The notes: a model not told the origin generated them from the letters alone. Positions 43,721 through 52,399 are shown, counted from the stretch's first letter. The stretch: 64,000 nucleotides of DNA from Microbacterium oxydans (GCF_026559675.1 NZ_CP092891.1:3100001-3164000), one strand, 5' to 3'. Translations and numbers: made by a program.

Positions 43721-44346
43721 CCACCGCGAACACTCCGGCCCCCCGCGGTCGTCGGCGCGATGCCCTGGCGAACCGCGAGGCGCTGCTGCGCGCGGCGCAG
43801 GCCGTGCTCGCCACGAACCCGCATGCCTCCCTCGATGCGATCGCGCAGGCAGCCGGGCTCACGCGACGAGCCGTCTACGGCCACTTCGCCGACCGCGACA
43901 GCCTCCTGCGGGAGGTGATCGCCGTGGGCGCACAGCGCTTCAACACGATCGCCGAGACCACCGACGATCCCGATCCGCGGGTGACTCTGGCCCGCATGGC
44001 GACACGCCTGTGGCGGGAGGCCTCCGCGGTGCGCGCCTCGGCCAACATCGCCCTCGATGATGCTCATCTCGCGGACACCGTGCTCGCCCTCACACCGCTG
44101 CGCCGCCGCATCCGCGATCTGACGAAGACCGGCGTGGAGTCGGGGGCGTTCCGCGGCGACATGCCTCCCGTCCTCCTCGCGTTCCTCATCGAGGAGACCG
44201 CGCGGGCCACGCTGCGCGAGCTGCGTCTGACCACGGACGACGCCGACTCGACCGTCGTCCGCGTCGTGCTGAGCATCGTCGGCCTCTCCTGGACCGAGCA
44301 GGCCGAGCTCCTCCGCGCCCACCCCGAGATCTTCGCCCAGGACTGA
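43717..44346 (+). CDS. TetR-family regulator
   Basis: Regulator of 209 residues: helix-turn-helix SLDAIAQAAGLTRRAVYGHFADRDSLL at about residues 35-63, helical ligand domain after it. The GTG start lies inside the stop of the second YhgE gene, so it is the third gene of the operon and probably an autorepressor acting at 38546-38561. Ligand unknown. Confidence 0.9.
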   Translation: MTTANTPAPRGRRRDALANREALLRAAQAVLATNPHASLDAIAQAAGLTRRAVYGHFADRDSLLREVIAVGAQRFNTIAETTDDPDPRVTLARMATRLWREASAVRASANIALDDAHLADTVLALTPLRRRIRDLTKTGVESGAFRGDMPPVLLAFLIEETARATLRELRLTTDDADSTVVRVVLSIVGLSWTEQAELLRAHPEIFAQD

Positions 44347-44469
44347 CCTCTCCGGTCGGGCGGCGCGGGTCGCGCATTCTCAGACCTGCCCTCGCCCGTG
44401 TCAACGCCTGGCGGAGACGCCGGCTCCGGAGGGAGACTCGTCACCCACCCCAGGCGATTGGAGACTCCC

Positions 44470-44595
44470 ATGTCAGACGCTCAGGCATACCCCGACGGCG
44501 AGAGCGAAGTGGAAGCGGAGGGCATCGACCCCGACTTCCCGTCGACCGACGACGGCTCGACCGATCCCGACGAGGACGACGACGCCGACGCCTGA
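44470..44595 (+). CDS. Small acidic protein (41 residues)
   Basis: Short reading frame preceded by GGAGA at good spacing and followed by a terminator-like hairpin. Very acidic (VEAEGIDPDFPSTDD, then DPDEDDDADA) with no hydrophobic segment. Unknown function; compare the 50-residue protein at 52400-52552. Confidence 0.6.
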   Translation: MSDAQAYPDGESEVEAEGIDPDFPSTDDGSTDPDEDDDADA

Positions 44596-44613
44596 CGCGC
44601 GCCTTGACGCGCA

Positions 44614-44636
44614 CTCATCCCCTGCACCAGGATGAG
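44614..44636. terminator. Hairpin after the small acidic gene
   Basis: CTCATCC (44614-44620) and GGATGAG (44630-44636) pair over 7 bp with a 9-nt loop, 19 bp past the stop. Candidate terminator. Confidence 0.5.
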
Positions 44637-44676
44637 GTCCCACACGCTCGAAGAGGGCGACAACCGGGGGGGTATC

Positions 44677-45195
44677 GTGCGTCGACTCGGGGAGGGAAGT
44701 CCTGGGTCGGCCCGGATGACCGCCGCAGTCACCGCCATCGGCGGACTGCTTCTGCTCAGCTCGACCATGACCGGGTGCACGGGTGAGGCGATAGCGACCC
44801 CCGGCCCGACGGAGACGTCGAGCGCGTCCCCGCAGGCCGGCGAGACGGCGGCGCCGGCGCCGACACCGATACCGACACCGACACCGGCACCGGCAGACGT
44901 GGTGCACTACGTGCCCGATGGCGAGGACATCCTCGCGAGCGTGGACAACCAGCAGGCAGCCAACCAGATCGGCGTGTTCCCTGTGACGCACAAGAACGCC
45001 GTGGTCTACCTCACCTGCACCGGCGAAGGCATGGTCGTGATCGAGATCGCTCCGTTGGGGACCTTCTCCTTGGAATGCGCAGCGACAGTTGCGTCGGAGA
45101 ATCAGTTCCAGGTCAGCGAGTACGACGAGTTCCGGGTCGGCATCCGGTCCATTGCGGGCCAGACCTGGGCCGCAACCATCACGACGCGCGACTGA
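44677..45195 (+). CDS. Putative lipoprotein with Thr-Pro linker
   Basis: Protein of 172 residues: signal peptide ending in STMTGC (lipobox-like), a Ser/Thr/Pro linker with TPIPTPTPAPAD, and a small beta-rich domain with two Cys (VYLTCTGEG and FSLECAATV) likely forming a disulfide. The GTG at 44677 is chosen because a G-rich stretch precedes it and the Arg residues form a normal signal-peptide n-region; an ATG at 44716 is the alternative. No family recognised. Confidence 0.65.
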   Translation: MRRLGEGSPGSARMTAAVTAIGGLLLLSSTMTGCTGEAIATPGPTETSSASPQAGETAAPAPTPIPTPTPAPADVVHYVPDGEDILASVDNQQAANQIGVFPVTHKNAVVYLTCTGEGMVVIEIAPLGTFSLECAATVASENQFQVSEYDEFRVGIRSIAGQTWAATITTRD

Positions 45196-45267
45196 CGTCG
45201 TCGGTCCGATGTCAGATCGGAAGCGCCCGCCGGTGAGTGCATCCGGGCCGACGCCGGGTGACGGCGG

Positions 45268-45588
45268 TCAGCTCTCGGAGCCGTCCGGGGTGTCGAGCAC
45301 CTCGTCGACGAGCATGATTCCGCCGGTCGAGTTGGCGGAGTGCATGAGCTCCTCGATCCATCGCACGTTGAGCTGCGGCGTTTCCGGCTCGTCGAACGTG
45401 AAGCGGAGCGGGATCGACGGGTGCAGCCAGATCGTGGAACGGCCGACGGGGTCGCCCTCGGGGTGCTTCCACGAGAGCGTGAAGCTCTCGTTGCGACGCA
45501 GCTTGGTGGCGATGACCACCTTCAGATGAGCGAGCGCCCGGTCTTCGATATGGATCTCGTCACCGCTGCCGTACTGGACCGTTCCCAT
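45268..45588 (-). CDS. DUF7882-like small protein
   Basis: Protein of 106 residues. The pattern of a G-rich start (MGTVQYGSGDEIHIEDRALAH), then LRRNESFTLSWKH and IWLHPSIPLRF, matches small single-domain proteins frequent in Microbacteriaceae, often several per genome and sometimes mislabelled as DNA ligase. The family link is from memory. Function unknown. It is divergent from the 45768 gene. Confidence 0.7.
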   Translation of the reverse strand: MGTVQYGSGDEIHIEDRALAHLKVVIATKLRRNESFTLSWKHPEGDPVGRSTIWLHPSIPLRFTFDEPETPQLNVRWIEELMHSANSTGGIMLVDEVLDTPDGSES

Positions 45589-45623
45589 GTCAGAACCCTA
45601 GCCGGAATCGACCGACGACCGAG

Positions 45624-45652
45624 TTGAGGAGCCCCTCGGCACGTCGTACAAT
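45624..45652 (+). promoter_or_regulatory. SigA-type promoter (TTGAGG-17-TACAAT)
   Basis: TTGAGG at 45624-45629 and TACAAT at 45647-45652 with a 17-bp spacer are close to the vegetative consensus. Transcription would start near 45659 and leave a leader of about 109 nt before the ATG at 45768. A 10-bp near-repeat (ATTCTGGTGA/ATTCTGGCGG, 45651-45670) covers the start region. Confidence 0.6.
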
Positions 45653-45767
45653 TCTGGTGAATTCTGGCGGGCTGACGGGCGCCCGTTCGACCAGGCGGTG
45701 CAGGATTCTGCCCCCTCGGGTGCGGTGCGCTCCTCGGCAGCCAAGGCTGACTGATGGGAGTGTTGAG

Positions 45768-46052
45768 ATGTCTGCGATGCCCGATCCCCGGTTCGAGCTT
45801 CGGAAGATCACCGATACCGAGTGGCTGATCCTCGACCACCGGTACGCGTCGAACGATTCTCGGCAGACGGTCGCCTGCGTCTACCAGGTGGATGCCGTCG
45901 AGGTCGAGGTCCTGTGGCTGCGGGACCTCCCGCTGGCGAACTGCTACATGTCCGCCATGGACGTGCTCGAGGACGTGCAGCGGTTCCATGCACCCCGCCG
46001 TGCCGGTCGCCCGATCCCCATTCCGCACCGCCCGCCGCTGGCCACCGCCTGA
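45768..46052 (+). CDS. Small protein of unknown function (94 residues)
   Basis: Soluble protein with PRFELRKITDTEWLILDHRY at the N-terminus and VEVEVLWLRDLPLANCYMSAMDVLED in the middle; the C-terminus is Pro/Arg-rich. No family recognised. GGGAG lies 10 nt upstream of the ATG and a strong SigA-like promoter further up. Confidence 0.65.
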   Translation: MSAMPDPRFELRKITDTEWLILDHRYASNDSRQTVACVYQVDAVEVEVLWLRDLPLANCYMSAMDVLEDVQRFHAPRRAGRPIPIPHRPPLATA

Positions 46053-46114
46053 ACGGTTCGGGCTCGCGGACGCGCCCCGCCCCCACGTGACGGAGTGCCG
46101 ACGCGGACGGGAGA

Positions 46115-47527
46115 ATGGAGGACATGTCCGCGAGATCCCGTCGGCCGCTCCTCTCCTCCGTGCGAAGGCTGCTGCACACCGACCCCTCGGCCGTGGCGCA
46201 CACCGAGGCCATGCCCGTCATCGACGAGCGCACCGTCCCCCGGGTGCTCGATCTCGCGACGCGCATCGGGGAGTCGATGTTCGCGGTCGGCGCCTCCGCC
46301 CACGAGGTCACGCTCGCGATCACGCGCGTCTGCGATGCGTACGGGATGCGGGGCGTGCAGGTCGACGTCACGTACAACTCGATCACGGTGTCGTTCCACC
46401 TGAGCGGCGAGGTCTGGCCGGAGACCCTCGTCCGGGTCGTCCGGGTGACGGCTCCCGATCACGCGAAGCTGCAGCGGGTGCAGGCTCTCGTCGCCGACAT
46501 CGACGACGGGCTCGACCTCGAATCCGCCCGCACGACGTTCCGCGCGATCCGTCGGATGCCGTTCCGTTACCAGCAGCCGGTCGTGATCGTGGCCCGAGCG
46601 CTGCTCGCGGTCGGCGTCAGCATCATGCTCGGCGCCTCGCCGATCATCGTCGGCCTCACGTTCGTCGCCGCGCTCGGTGCGGCCCTGACGCAGGCCGGGC
46701 TCGCCCGGCTCCGGGTCCCGCTGTTCTTCAGCCAGATCGCGGGAGGCCTGGTCACGACGGTCGTGGCACTCGCGGTGTCGGCGCTCGGTGCCGCGGGCAT
46801 CGAGCCGTTCGTGGGCATCCGCCCGTCGATCATCGTGGCCTCGGGAATCGTGCTGATGCTCGCCGGCCTCACCGTGGTCGGCGCCGCGCAGGACGCGATC
46901 GACGGCTTCGCTCTCACGGCGGGCGGGCGCATCCTCGACCTCACGATGCAGACGCTCGGTGTCGTCATCGGCATCCTCGTCGGACTCGAGCTGGGCAGCG
47001 CCCTGGGCTTCACGATGGACCTGCCCGACGACCCGGCGCCGTTCGGTCCGCTGCTGAACCAGTTCGTCGGCGCGATCATCGTCGCGGTGGCCGTGGCCGT
47101 GTTCAACGGCGCCGGCATCCGGATCATCCTCGTGAGCGCACTGCTCAGTGCCGTGACCCTCGCCGGCTACTCCGCCACGATCGCGCTGAACGTGCACCCC
47201 GCCGCGGCGAGCGCGATCGGCGCCCTGCTCGCGAGCTTCCTCGGGATGCTGATCGCCCGGAACCTGCACGTGCCGTCGGTGGCGGTGACGACCGCGGCGA
47301 TCGTGCCGCTCGTCCCCGGTGTCGCGGTGTTCCAGGGGCTGCTGGAGATGGTGCACGCCGCCGGCACCTCCTCCGCGGGCGTGCTGGTGTCGGGCGGATC
47401 GCTCATCGACGCCGCGGTGATCGGCATCGGTCTCGCGTCCGGCGCCTCCCTCGGCCTGTACCTCGGCACCCCGGTGCGGGCGACGCTCGCGAGCGTCGCG
47501 AAGACCCGCGCCCGCGTGCGGCGCTGA
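46115..47527 (+). CDS. ThrE-family threonine/serine exporter
   Basis: Membrane protein of 470 residues with both ThrE parts in one chain: an N-terminal cytoplasmic domain (RIGESMFAVGASAHEVTLAITRVCDAYG) and about ten helices, the second half being ThrE_2 (IPLVPGVAVFQGL-like IVPLVPGVAVFQGLLEM). Known members export Thr and Ser by proton antiport. The N-terminal domain carries the characteristic GASAHEV segment. It stands alone with a terminator hairpin after it. Confidence 0.92.
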   Translation: MEDMSARSRRPLLSSVRRLLHTDPSAVAHTEAMPVIDERTVPRVLDLATRIGESMFAVGASAHEVTLAITRVCDAYGMRGVQVDVTYNSITVSFHLSGEVWPETLVRVVRVTAPDHAKLQRVQALVADIDDGLDLESARTTFRAIRRMPFRYQQPVVIVARALLAVGVSIMLGASPIIVGLTFVAALGAALTQAGLARLRVPLFFSQIAGGLVTTVVALAVSALGAAGIEPFVGIRPSIIVASGIVLMLAGLTVVGAAQDAIDGFALTAGGRILDLTMQTLGVVIGILVGLELGSALGFTMDLPDDPAPFGPLLNQFVGAIIVAVAVAVFNGAGIRIILVSALLSAVTLAGYSATIALNVHPAAASAIGALLASFLGMLIARNLHVPSVAVTTAAIVPLVPGVAVFQGLLEMVHAAGTSSAGVLVSGGSLIDAAVIGIGLASGASLGLYLGTPVRATLASVAKTRARVRR

Positions 47528-47534
47528 GCAGTTC

Positions 47535-47555
47535 TCCGCCCCGGGAGCGGGCGGA
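47535..47555. terminator. Terminator hairpin after thrE-like gene
   Basis: TCCGCCC (47535-47541) and GGGCGGA (47549-47555) form a perfect 7-bp stem with a 7-nt loop, 7 bp past the stop. No T-run. Confidence 0.65.
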
Positions 47556-47656
47556 CATGCCCTAGGTCGCGACGGTGCATGTGCGTTCCAGATAGTCGTC
47601 GATCGCCGTGAGGCTGGCGCACACCAGGTGCTGATCAGACAGCGGGCCTCACCGTC

Positions 47657-49423
47657 CTACGGGTCGACGAGGTCGAACGTCATGTCCTCCGCGTCCGGAC
47701 CCCAGGGGCCCCAGATCACGTCCGGGTCGTACACGTCGACCGAGGTCTCGTGGGCTGGTCCCCAGAATCCGTCGCCGTCGAGGGCACGGAAGGTGAAGTG
47801 GTACCAGCCCACGCCGTTCATCACGAGTCGCTTGCGCGTGTATCCGCTCTGGTCCAGCGTGATCGTCGCGGAGACGCCCTGCATCGTGTCGACGAACACC
47901 GTGCCGTTCGCGGGGCCGGTGATCGCGATCACGACACCCGTGGTCTGCGCCTCGCTCAGGAGCATGTCCTCGAACCCCTCGATGTGCTCGAACCCCTGCA
48001 CGGTCAGGGGCAGCACGGTGAAGGTGCCCGACATGGCTGCCGACGGCGACACGGCGTCGTACGTCCAGACCCGATAGTCGTAGACGCCCGGTTCGAGCTC
48101 GAGCCCGCGCGCATCGAAGCTCCAGCTCCCGTCGCCGGCGACCGGTGGCGTGTAGCGCTGCGCCGCCAGCTCGACCACCACGGCGCGGCCCGGTGTCGTC
48201 TTCCCCTGGACGACGGGCGCCAGGTATCCCGAGAAGGTGGAGGGAGTGGTGACCCCGGGGGATCCTCCCGTCGAGGGGTCGATACCGGGGCCGGGGGTCT
48301 CGGGGCCGGCGGGATCCGGACGGGTGGGGGCGATCGGACCCTGCCTGTCGGGGTCGTCGGTGAGCTCCACCACGGGGATGCGGGGATCGTTCACGCCCGG
48401 CCCGATGGCCGGCTCCACCGGTTCGGGCCGCGGGGTCGTCGGCGCCGGCGTCTGCGGGACGACCACCCGGATCACGCTCGGGGCGGTCGTCGGGTCCACT
48501 CCCGCCACAGCCGGCGACGGGGCGGGAGGGAGCAGAAGCGTGGAGACGATGACCCCGCTCACCGTGAGGACACTCAGGCCCCCGGCGATGAGCCAGCCCG
48601 TGAGCCCGGCGCCGGCGGTCACCGCGGCGACGGCAGCGGCGGTCGTCCCCGAGGTCAGGGACGCCAGCGACGGCACGCCCAGCCCGGCGGAGCCCAGCAG
48701 GATCGCGAGCGTCTTGCCCTCGAGACGTGCGGATCCGCCGCGCAGGCTGTGGAGCAGGTCTCGGCAGCTGTCGCAGATCGTCAGGTGGGTGTCGACCTCG
48801 GCGGCCAGCGCGGCGTTCCGCGGCTCGGTCACGTACTGCGGGAACAGCCGCGCGACATGGGCGACGTCCTCGCGGAGCGCGAGGGGGATCTGTGTGCTGA
48901 GCCACTGGAACTTCAGCCCCGTCCGCGCTCGCCGCTGCAGGGCGGACACCGCGTTGGGTCTGATCCCGAGCTCTTTGGCGATCTCCGGTCGGCTCCGGTC
49001 GTCGACCTCGGCGAGCCAGAGCACGCGCTGCCATCGCTCGGGCAGCTCGCGGAATGCCGAGATCACCTCTGCCGAATCGGACTGCTTCTCCAGCCGGCTG
49101 AGGCCGTCGTGCGGGTCGACCTGATCCAGGTCCTCGGCGCTCAGGACGCGCTCGGCCTCCCGGTTCCACTTGATCGCCAAGTTGCGGATCACGGCTTTCA
49201 GGTACGAGCGGAACGCATACCGCGGACCCTTGTCCGTCGCCGTGACCTGCTGGTAGATCGCGAGGAACGACTCGGACACGAGGTCGTCGGCGCGCGAGGG
49301 GAACAGCCGGTGGGCGTAGCGGTACGCCGCACCGGAATGGCGACGCCACAGCGCCTCGTAACTGCGGGCATCTCCGCCGCGCAGACCGTGAAGAAGTTCC
49401 GCATCGCTGCGCGCGTCCGACAC
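47657..49423 (-). CDS. Sigma factor fused to zinc-finger anti-sigma-like, membrane and outside domains
   Basis: Single chain of 588 residues. Residues 1-175 are an ECF-type sigma factor: region 2 (YEALWRRHSGAAYRYAHRLF, DLVSESFLAIYQQV) and region 4 (LPERWQRVLWLAEVDDRSRPEIAKELGI). Residues 205-228 hold a zinc-finger pattern as in anti-sigma factors (HLTICDSC: His213, Cys217, Cys220). One or two helices follow (about 240-298), then a Pro-rich linker to about 400, then a beta-rich outside part with an Ig-like repeat (GRAVVVELAAQRYTPPV, GDGSWSFDARGLELEPG). The GTG at 49423 follows GGGGGAGA. Similar fusions are known in actinobacterial ECF groups (ECF52/53, from memory). It would have to be released by proteolysis or act at the membrane. 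Confidence 0.88.
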   Translation of the reverse strand: MSDARSDAELLHGLRGGDARSYEALWRRHSGAAYRYAHRLFPSRADDLVSESFLAIYQQVTATDKGPRYAFRSYLKAVIRNLAIKWNREAERVLSAEDLDQVDPHDGLSRLEKQSDSAEVISAFRELPERWQRVLWLAEVDDRSRPEIAKELGIRPNAVSALQRRARTGLKFQWLSTQIPLALREDVAHVARLFPQYVTEPRNAALAAEVDTHLTICDSCRDLLHSLRGGSARLEGKTLAILLGSAGLGVPSLASLTSGTTAAAVAAVTAGAGLTGWLIAGGLSVLTVSGVIVSTLLLPPAPSPAVAGVDPTTAPSVIRVVVPQTPAPTTPRPEPVEPAIGPGVNDPRIPVVELTDDPDRQGPIAPTRPDPAGPETPGPGIDPSTGGSPGVTTPSTFSGYLAPVVQGKTTPGRAVVVELAAQRYTPPVAGDGSWSFDARGLELEPGVYDYRVWTYDAVSPSAAMSGTFTVLPLTVQGFEHIEGFEDMLLSEAQTTGVVIAITGPANGTVFVDTMQGVSATITLDQSGYTRKRLVMNGVGWYHFTFRALDGDGFWGPAHETSVDVYDPDVIWGPWGPDAEDMTFDLVDP

Positions 49424-49469
49424 GCCGTCTCCCCCGCTCGCACTCTCCGTCAGGACCAACGTAGGGCAT

Positions 49470-50057
49470 CCACGGGGTCCGCGGTTCTGCTCGGCGACAC
49501 GGAGGAATCCCGCGTCACCTTTCACGGCCTGCCGACTCCGATCAGCACCAGCACGGCGACATACTCGCGGCTCAGCGCGACCTCATCGGTGTTCACCTGG
49601 GGAGACGTGTTCGGAGACGGCAAGGATCTGACGCTGACCCTCACCACCGTCCCCAACGGCGCGAACAACATGACCATCAACCAGGCGAACAACTTCGTGC
49701 TGGACAGCAGTCAGCAGGGCGGGGAGGCAGAGCCCAGCGTGCGGTTGTCGCTCGACACCGCCGACCTCCCGCGTCTACCTGTCCGACGGCGCGGGCACCG
49801 GCACCTACAACGCGGACTGGATCCGCGGCCAGGGCACGGGGACGAACCCCTGGCGTCCCTTCACCGGATCGCCGAACGCGGAGGTCGCGCCCGGCAGCGC
49901 GGCTGGAAACGTCGATGTCACGGCGCCATCCGCCAGCGCGTTCAGTCTCACCTTCGCCGCCAACAACTCCGGCCGCGCCCTCGGAGAGCGCCCGAACCAG
50001 AACATCTGGGTCGGGCCGTTCAGCTTCACCGCGCTGAACCCGGCCTGCGCCCTCTGA
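49470..50057 (+). pseudogene. Decayed secreted-protein gene (5' truncated, frameshifted)
   Basis: Two overlapping frames together read as one protein-like sequence. Frame 2 (to about 49770) gives FTWGDVFGDGKDLTLTLTT and NMTINQANNFVLDSS, and frame 3 (from about 49765 to the stop at 50057) gives VYLSDGAGTGTYNADW, then WRPFTGSPNAEVAPG and IWVGPFSFTALNPACAL. Both have the Thr/Asn/Gly-rich look of secreted surface proteins and unlike the surrounding shadow frames are not Arg-rich. No start codon or signal peptide is seen upstream, because the sigma-fusion gene begins there. The family is not recognised. This remnant fills most of the gap 49424-50107. Confidence 0.55.
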
Positions 50058-50107
50058 CCGGGACGGAGTAGTGCGAGGCCCCGCAGGGCCGTTTCCCGTG
50101 CGGGGCC

Positions 50108-50896
50108 TCAGCCGTGCGTCTGCGAGCGCGGTGTCCGACGCTCGTGGAAGCTCGAAGGCGGTGCACCGAACGTGCGCGTGAACGCGGCGGTGAACGAGGC
50201 CGGAGACGCGTAGCCCAGGTCGCCCGCCACCTGGGCCACCGGCATCCGGCGCAGCAGTGTGATGCTCGCCAGCAGCCGGGCCCGCGTGCGCCACATCGAC
50301 GGACTCATCCCGGTGGCCTCCCGGAAACGGCGGTCGAAGTTCCTCGTGCTCATCATCGCTGCGCGCGCCCAGTCGACGTTCGTGAGGGCGACGTCGGGGC
50401 GCCCGAGGTACTCCGTGCACAGGGATCGGAACGGCTCCGCCCGGGGGAGCGACACGGAGAGCGGAAGCGGAGTCACCCGCTGCAGCTCCTGGAGGATCAG
50501 CTGGACGACGGCACCATCACGACCGGAGGCGTCATATCCGGCATCGAAGTCGTTCGCCTCCCGCAGGAGCTCTCGGAGGAGCGGCTCGACCTCGATCACC
50601 GTGCAGGAGGCGGGCCACCACGGCACGGCGCTCGGCTCGATGTAGAGGCTCCAGGTCGTGACATCCCGCATCCGCACCTGATGGGAGGTCTGCGGAGGGA
50701 TGAGGACGGCGCGGTTGGTGGGGATGGTCCAGGACCCGTCGAGGGTCTCCACCTGCATGATGCCCGTGGCTCCGTAGAGGAGCTGGGCCCGGCGGTGCGC
50801 GTGATGCGCCAGCAGGTGGTCGGGCGGATAGTCCGTGCCGATCGGGAGGACGTCGACGGGGAGCCCGTCATATCTCTCCAGCCGGACGTTTCTCAC
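50108..50896 (-). CDS. AraC-family regulator with cupin N-terminus
   Basis: Regulator of 262 residues: cupin-like sensor (HHAHRRAQLLYGATG, IPPQTSHQVRM) and C-terminal AraC double helix-turn-helix (WARAAMMSTRNFDRRFREATGMSPS and VAQVAGDLGYASPASFTAAFTRTFGAPPSSF). It is divergent from the TauE-like permease gene, with two direct repeats between them. Such regulators often control a neighbouring transporter. Confidence 0.92.
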   Translation of the reverse strand: MRNVRLERYDGLPVDVLPIGTDYPPDHLLAHHAHRRAQLLYGATGIMQVETLDGSWTIPTNRAVLIPPQTSHQVRMRDVTTWSLYIEPSAVPWWPASCTVIEVEPLLRELLREANDFDAGYDASGRDGAVVQLILQELQRVTPLPLSVSLPRAEPFRSLCTEYLGRPDVALTNVDWARAAMMSTRNFDRRFREATGMSPSMWRTRARLLASITLLRRMPVAQVAGDLGYASPASFTAAFTRTFGAPPSSFHERRTPRSQTHG

Positions 50897-50910
50897 CCCT
50901 CGATCCTATT

Positions 50911-50937
50911 GGCTGAGACTCTATAGTCATCGGCTGA
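50911..50937. promoter_or_regulatory. Direct-repeat AraC site (GGCTGA x2)
   Basis: GGCTGA at 50911-50916 and 50932-50937 are spaced 21 bp, two helical turns, as AraC-type dimers require. A TATAGT -10-like box (50922-50927) lies between them, facing the TauE-like gene. Confidence 0.5.
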
Positions 50938-50976
50938 TACGAGATTGTCGGCCGGGGCTCGACGCGATCGACTGGA

Positions 50977-51780
50977 GTGGTGTCCTTCGCTCTTCTCCTC
51001 CTCGTCGGCCTCGCTGTCGGCATCACCACGGTTCTCTTCGGTTTCGGCGGTGGATTCGTCACGGTCCCGGTCATCACCCTGATCGACGCCTCGCTCGGCG
51101 GCGACGGCGTGCGGGTGGCGACCGCGACCTCGGCTCTCGTGATGCTCGTCAACGCCGTCGTCGCGACCGCCGCGACCTCCCGCTCGGTACTGGGCGGTCT
51201 CGGCGGACGACGAGGTCTGTTCGCGCTGCTCGCGGTCGGCGGGGCGGCGGGCGCCGCGGCCTCTCGATTCGCACCGGTCGCGCTCCTCAAGTGGGGTTTC
51301 GTGGCCTACATCGTTCTCACGATCGCGGATCTCGTGGTCCGTCCCGGCTTCCTCCGACCCCTCCCCCCGCACCGCATCGCGGGCGCAGCTGTGCGCACAG
51401 GCGGCGTTCCGGATTGGCTCGGTCTCCCCATCGGGACGGTTGCGGCCTTCCTCGGTGTCGGCGGAAGCGTCATGACCGTGCCGATGATGCGCCGGGCCGG
51501 CGCCAGCATGCAGATCGCCGCGGCTCTGGCCAATCCGCTCACTCTCGCGATCGTCCTCCCCGCGCTGATCGTGTCGCTGTGCACGTCCGGAGCCCTCCCC
51601 CACTCCGAGGGCCTGATCGGATCGGTGGACGTCGTCTCCGCGGTGGCGCTTCTCCTCGGATCCATCCCTGTCGTCATCCTGCTGCGTCGGCGTCCGCCTC
51701 GGATCCCCGATCGCGTCCACTCCTGGACCTACGTCGCGCTCCTCGCCACGGCGGCGACCACCGTCGCGGTTGCCGGATAG
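50977..51780 (+). CDS. TauE/SafE-family permease
   Basis: Membrane protein of 267 residues with eight hydrophobic segments and the two family repeats: GITTVLFGFGGGFVTVPVI near the N-terminus and GTVAAFLGVGGSVMTVPMM in the second half. Known members export sulfite, sulfoacetate or similar organosulfur anions. GTG start (a second in-frame GTG follows at 50980). Probably regulated by the divergent AraC protein. Confidence 0.9.
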   Translation: MVSFALLLLVGLAVGITTVLFGFGGGFVTVPVITLIDASLGGDGVRVATATSALVMLVNAVVATAATSRSVLGGLGGRRGLFALLAVGGAAGAAASRFAPVALLKWGFVAYIVLTIADLVVRPGFLRPLPPHRIAGAAVRTGGVPDWLGLPIGTVAAFLGVGGSVMTVPMMRRAGASMQIAAALANPLTLAIVLPALIVSLCTSGALPHSEGLIGSVDVVSAVALLLGSIPVVILLRRRPPRIPDRVHSWTYVALLATAATTVAVAG

Positions 51781-51910
51781 CGCGCGAAGCGGACGGCACC
51801 CGGGGCATCGATCTCCTCGAAGAACACGGTGATTGCGCGAGACGAGGGTGGGGGACGATACTCACGCTGAGGCCATCGGCCTCACCGCGACCACGGAAGC
51901 AGGGACCTCG

Positions 51911-52276
51911 ATGAACATCGCCGTCTGGATCGTGTCCGGCCTGCTCGCCCTCCTCTATGTGTTCACGGGCGGCGCGAAGATCCTCCGCTCGAAGGAGGCG
52001 CTGGCGCCCACGATGAGCTGGACCCGCTCCGCGAAGCCCGGGGTCATCAAGGCCGTCGGCATCCTCGAGATCCTGGGAGCTGTCGGGCTGATCCTGCCGT
52101 GGCTCACCGGCATCGTCCCGATCCTGACGCCGATCGCGGCCGTCGGGCTCGTGCTCCTCCAGGCGGGCGCGATCGTGGTGCACATCCGCATCGGCGAAGC
52201 GAAGTCGGTGCCGTTCAACGCCACGCTCCTGCTCCTCGCGGCGTTCGTCGCGGTCTTCCGCTTCATCGCTCTCTAG
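51911..52276 (+). CDS. DoxX-family membrane protein
   Basis: Membrane protein of 121 residues with four helices: LLYVFTGGAKILRSK, KAVGILEILGAVGLILPW, VGLVLLQAGAIVVHIRIGE and a final LLLAAFVAVFRF. This is the DoxX/DoxX-like_2 pattern, small proteins often tied to thiol or quinone redox systems. AGGGA precedes the ATG at 51911. Confidence 0.85.
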   Translation: MNIAVWIVSGLLALLYVFTGGAKILRSKEALAPTMSWTRSAKPGVIKAVGILEILGAVGLILPWLTGIVPILTPIAAVGLVLLQAGAIVVHIRIGEAKSVPFNATLLLLAAFVAVFRFIAL

Positions 52277-52399
52277 ACGGACGGCCCGGAACCGAACCCG
52301 AGCCCGAAACCGAACCGGAGGCCCGGGCGCCCGAGGTCAACCCCCTGACGGGTCGGGGCGAGCGGGCGTACGGTCACCGGAACGAATGAAGGAGACACG

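Noticed and set aside
47577..47656. Short minus-strand fragment ending CASLTAIDDYLERTCTVAT after the sigma fusion gene
   Set aside because: Protein-like but under 25 codons with no ribosome site; could be a remnant, too little to call.
52276..52330. CCGAAC/CCGAAA-rich stretch after the DoxX gene
   Set aside because: Simple low-complexity sequence; no regular unit or stable hairpin could be defined.
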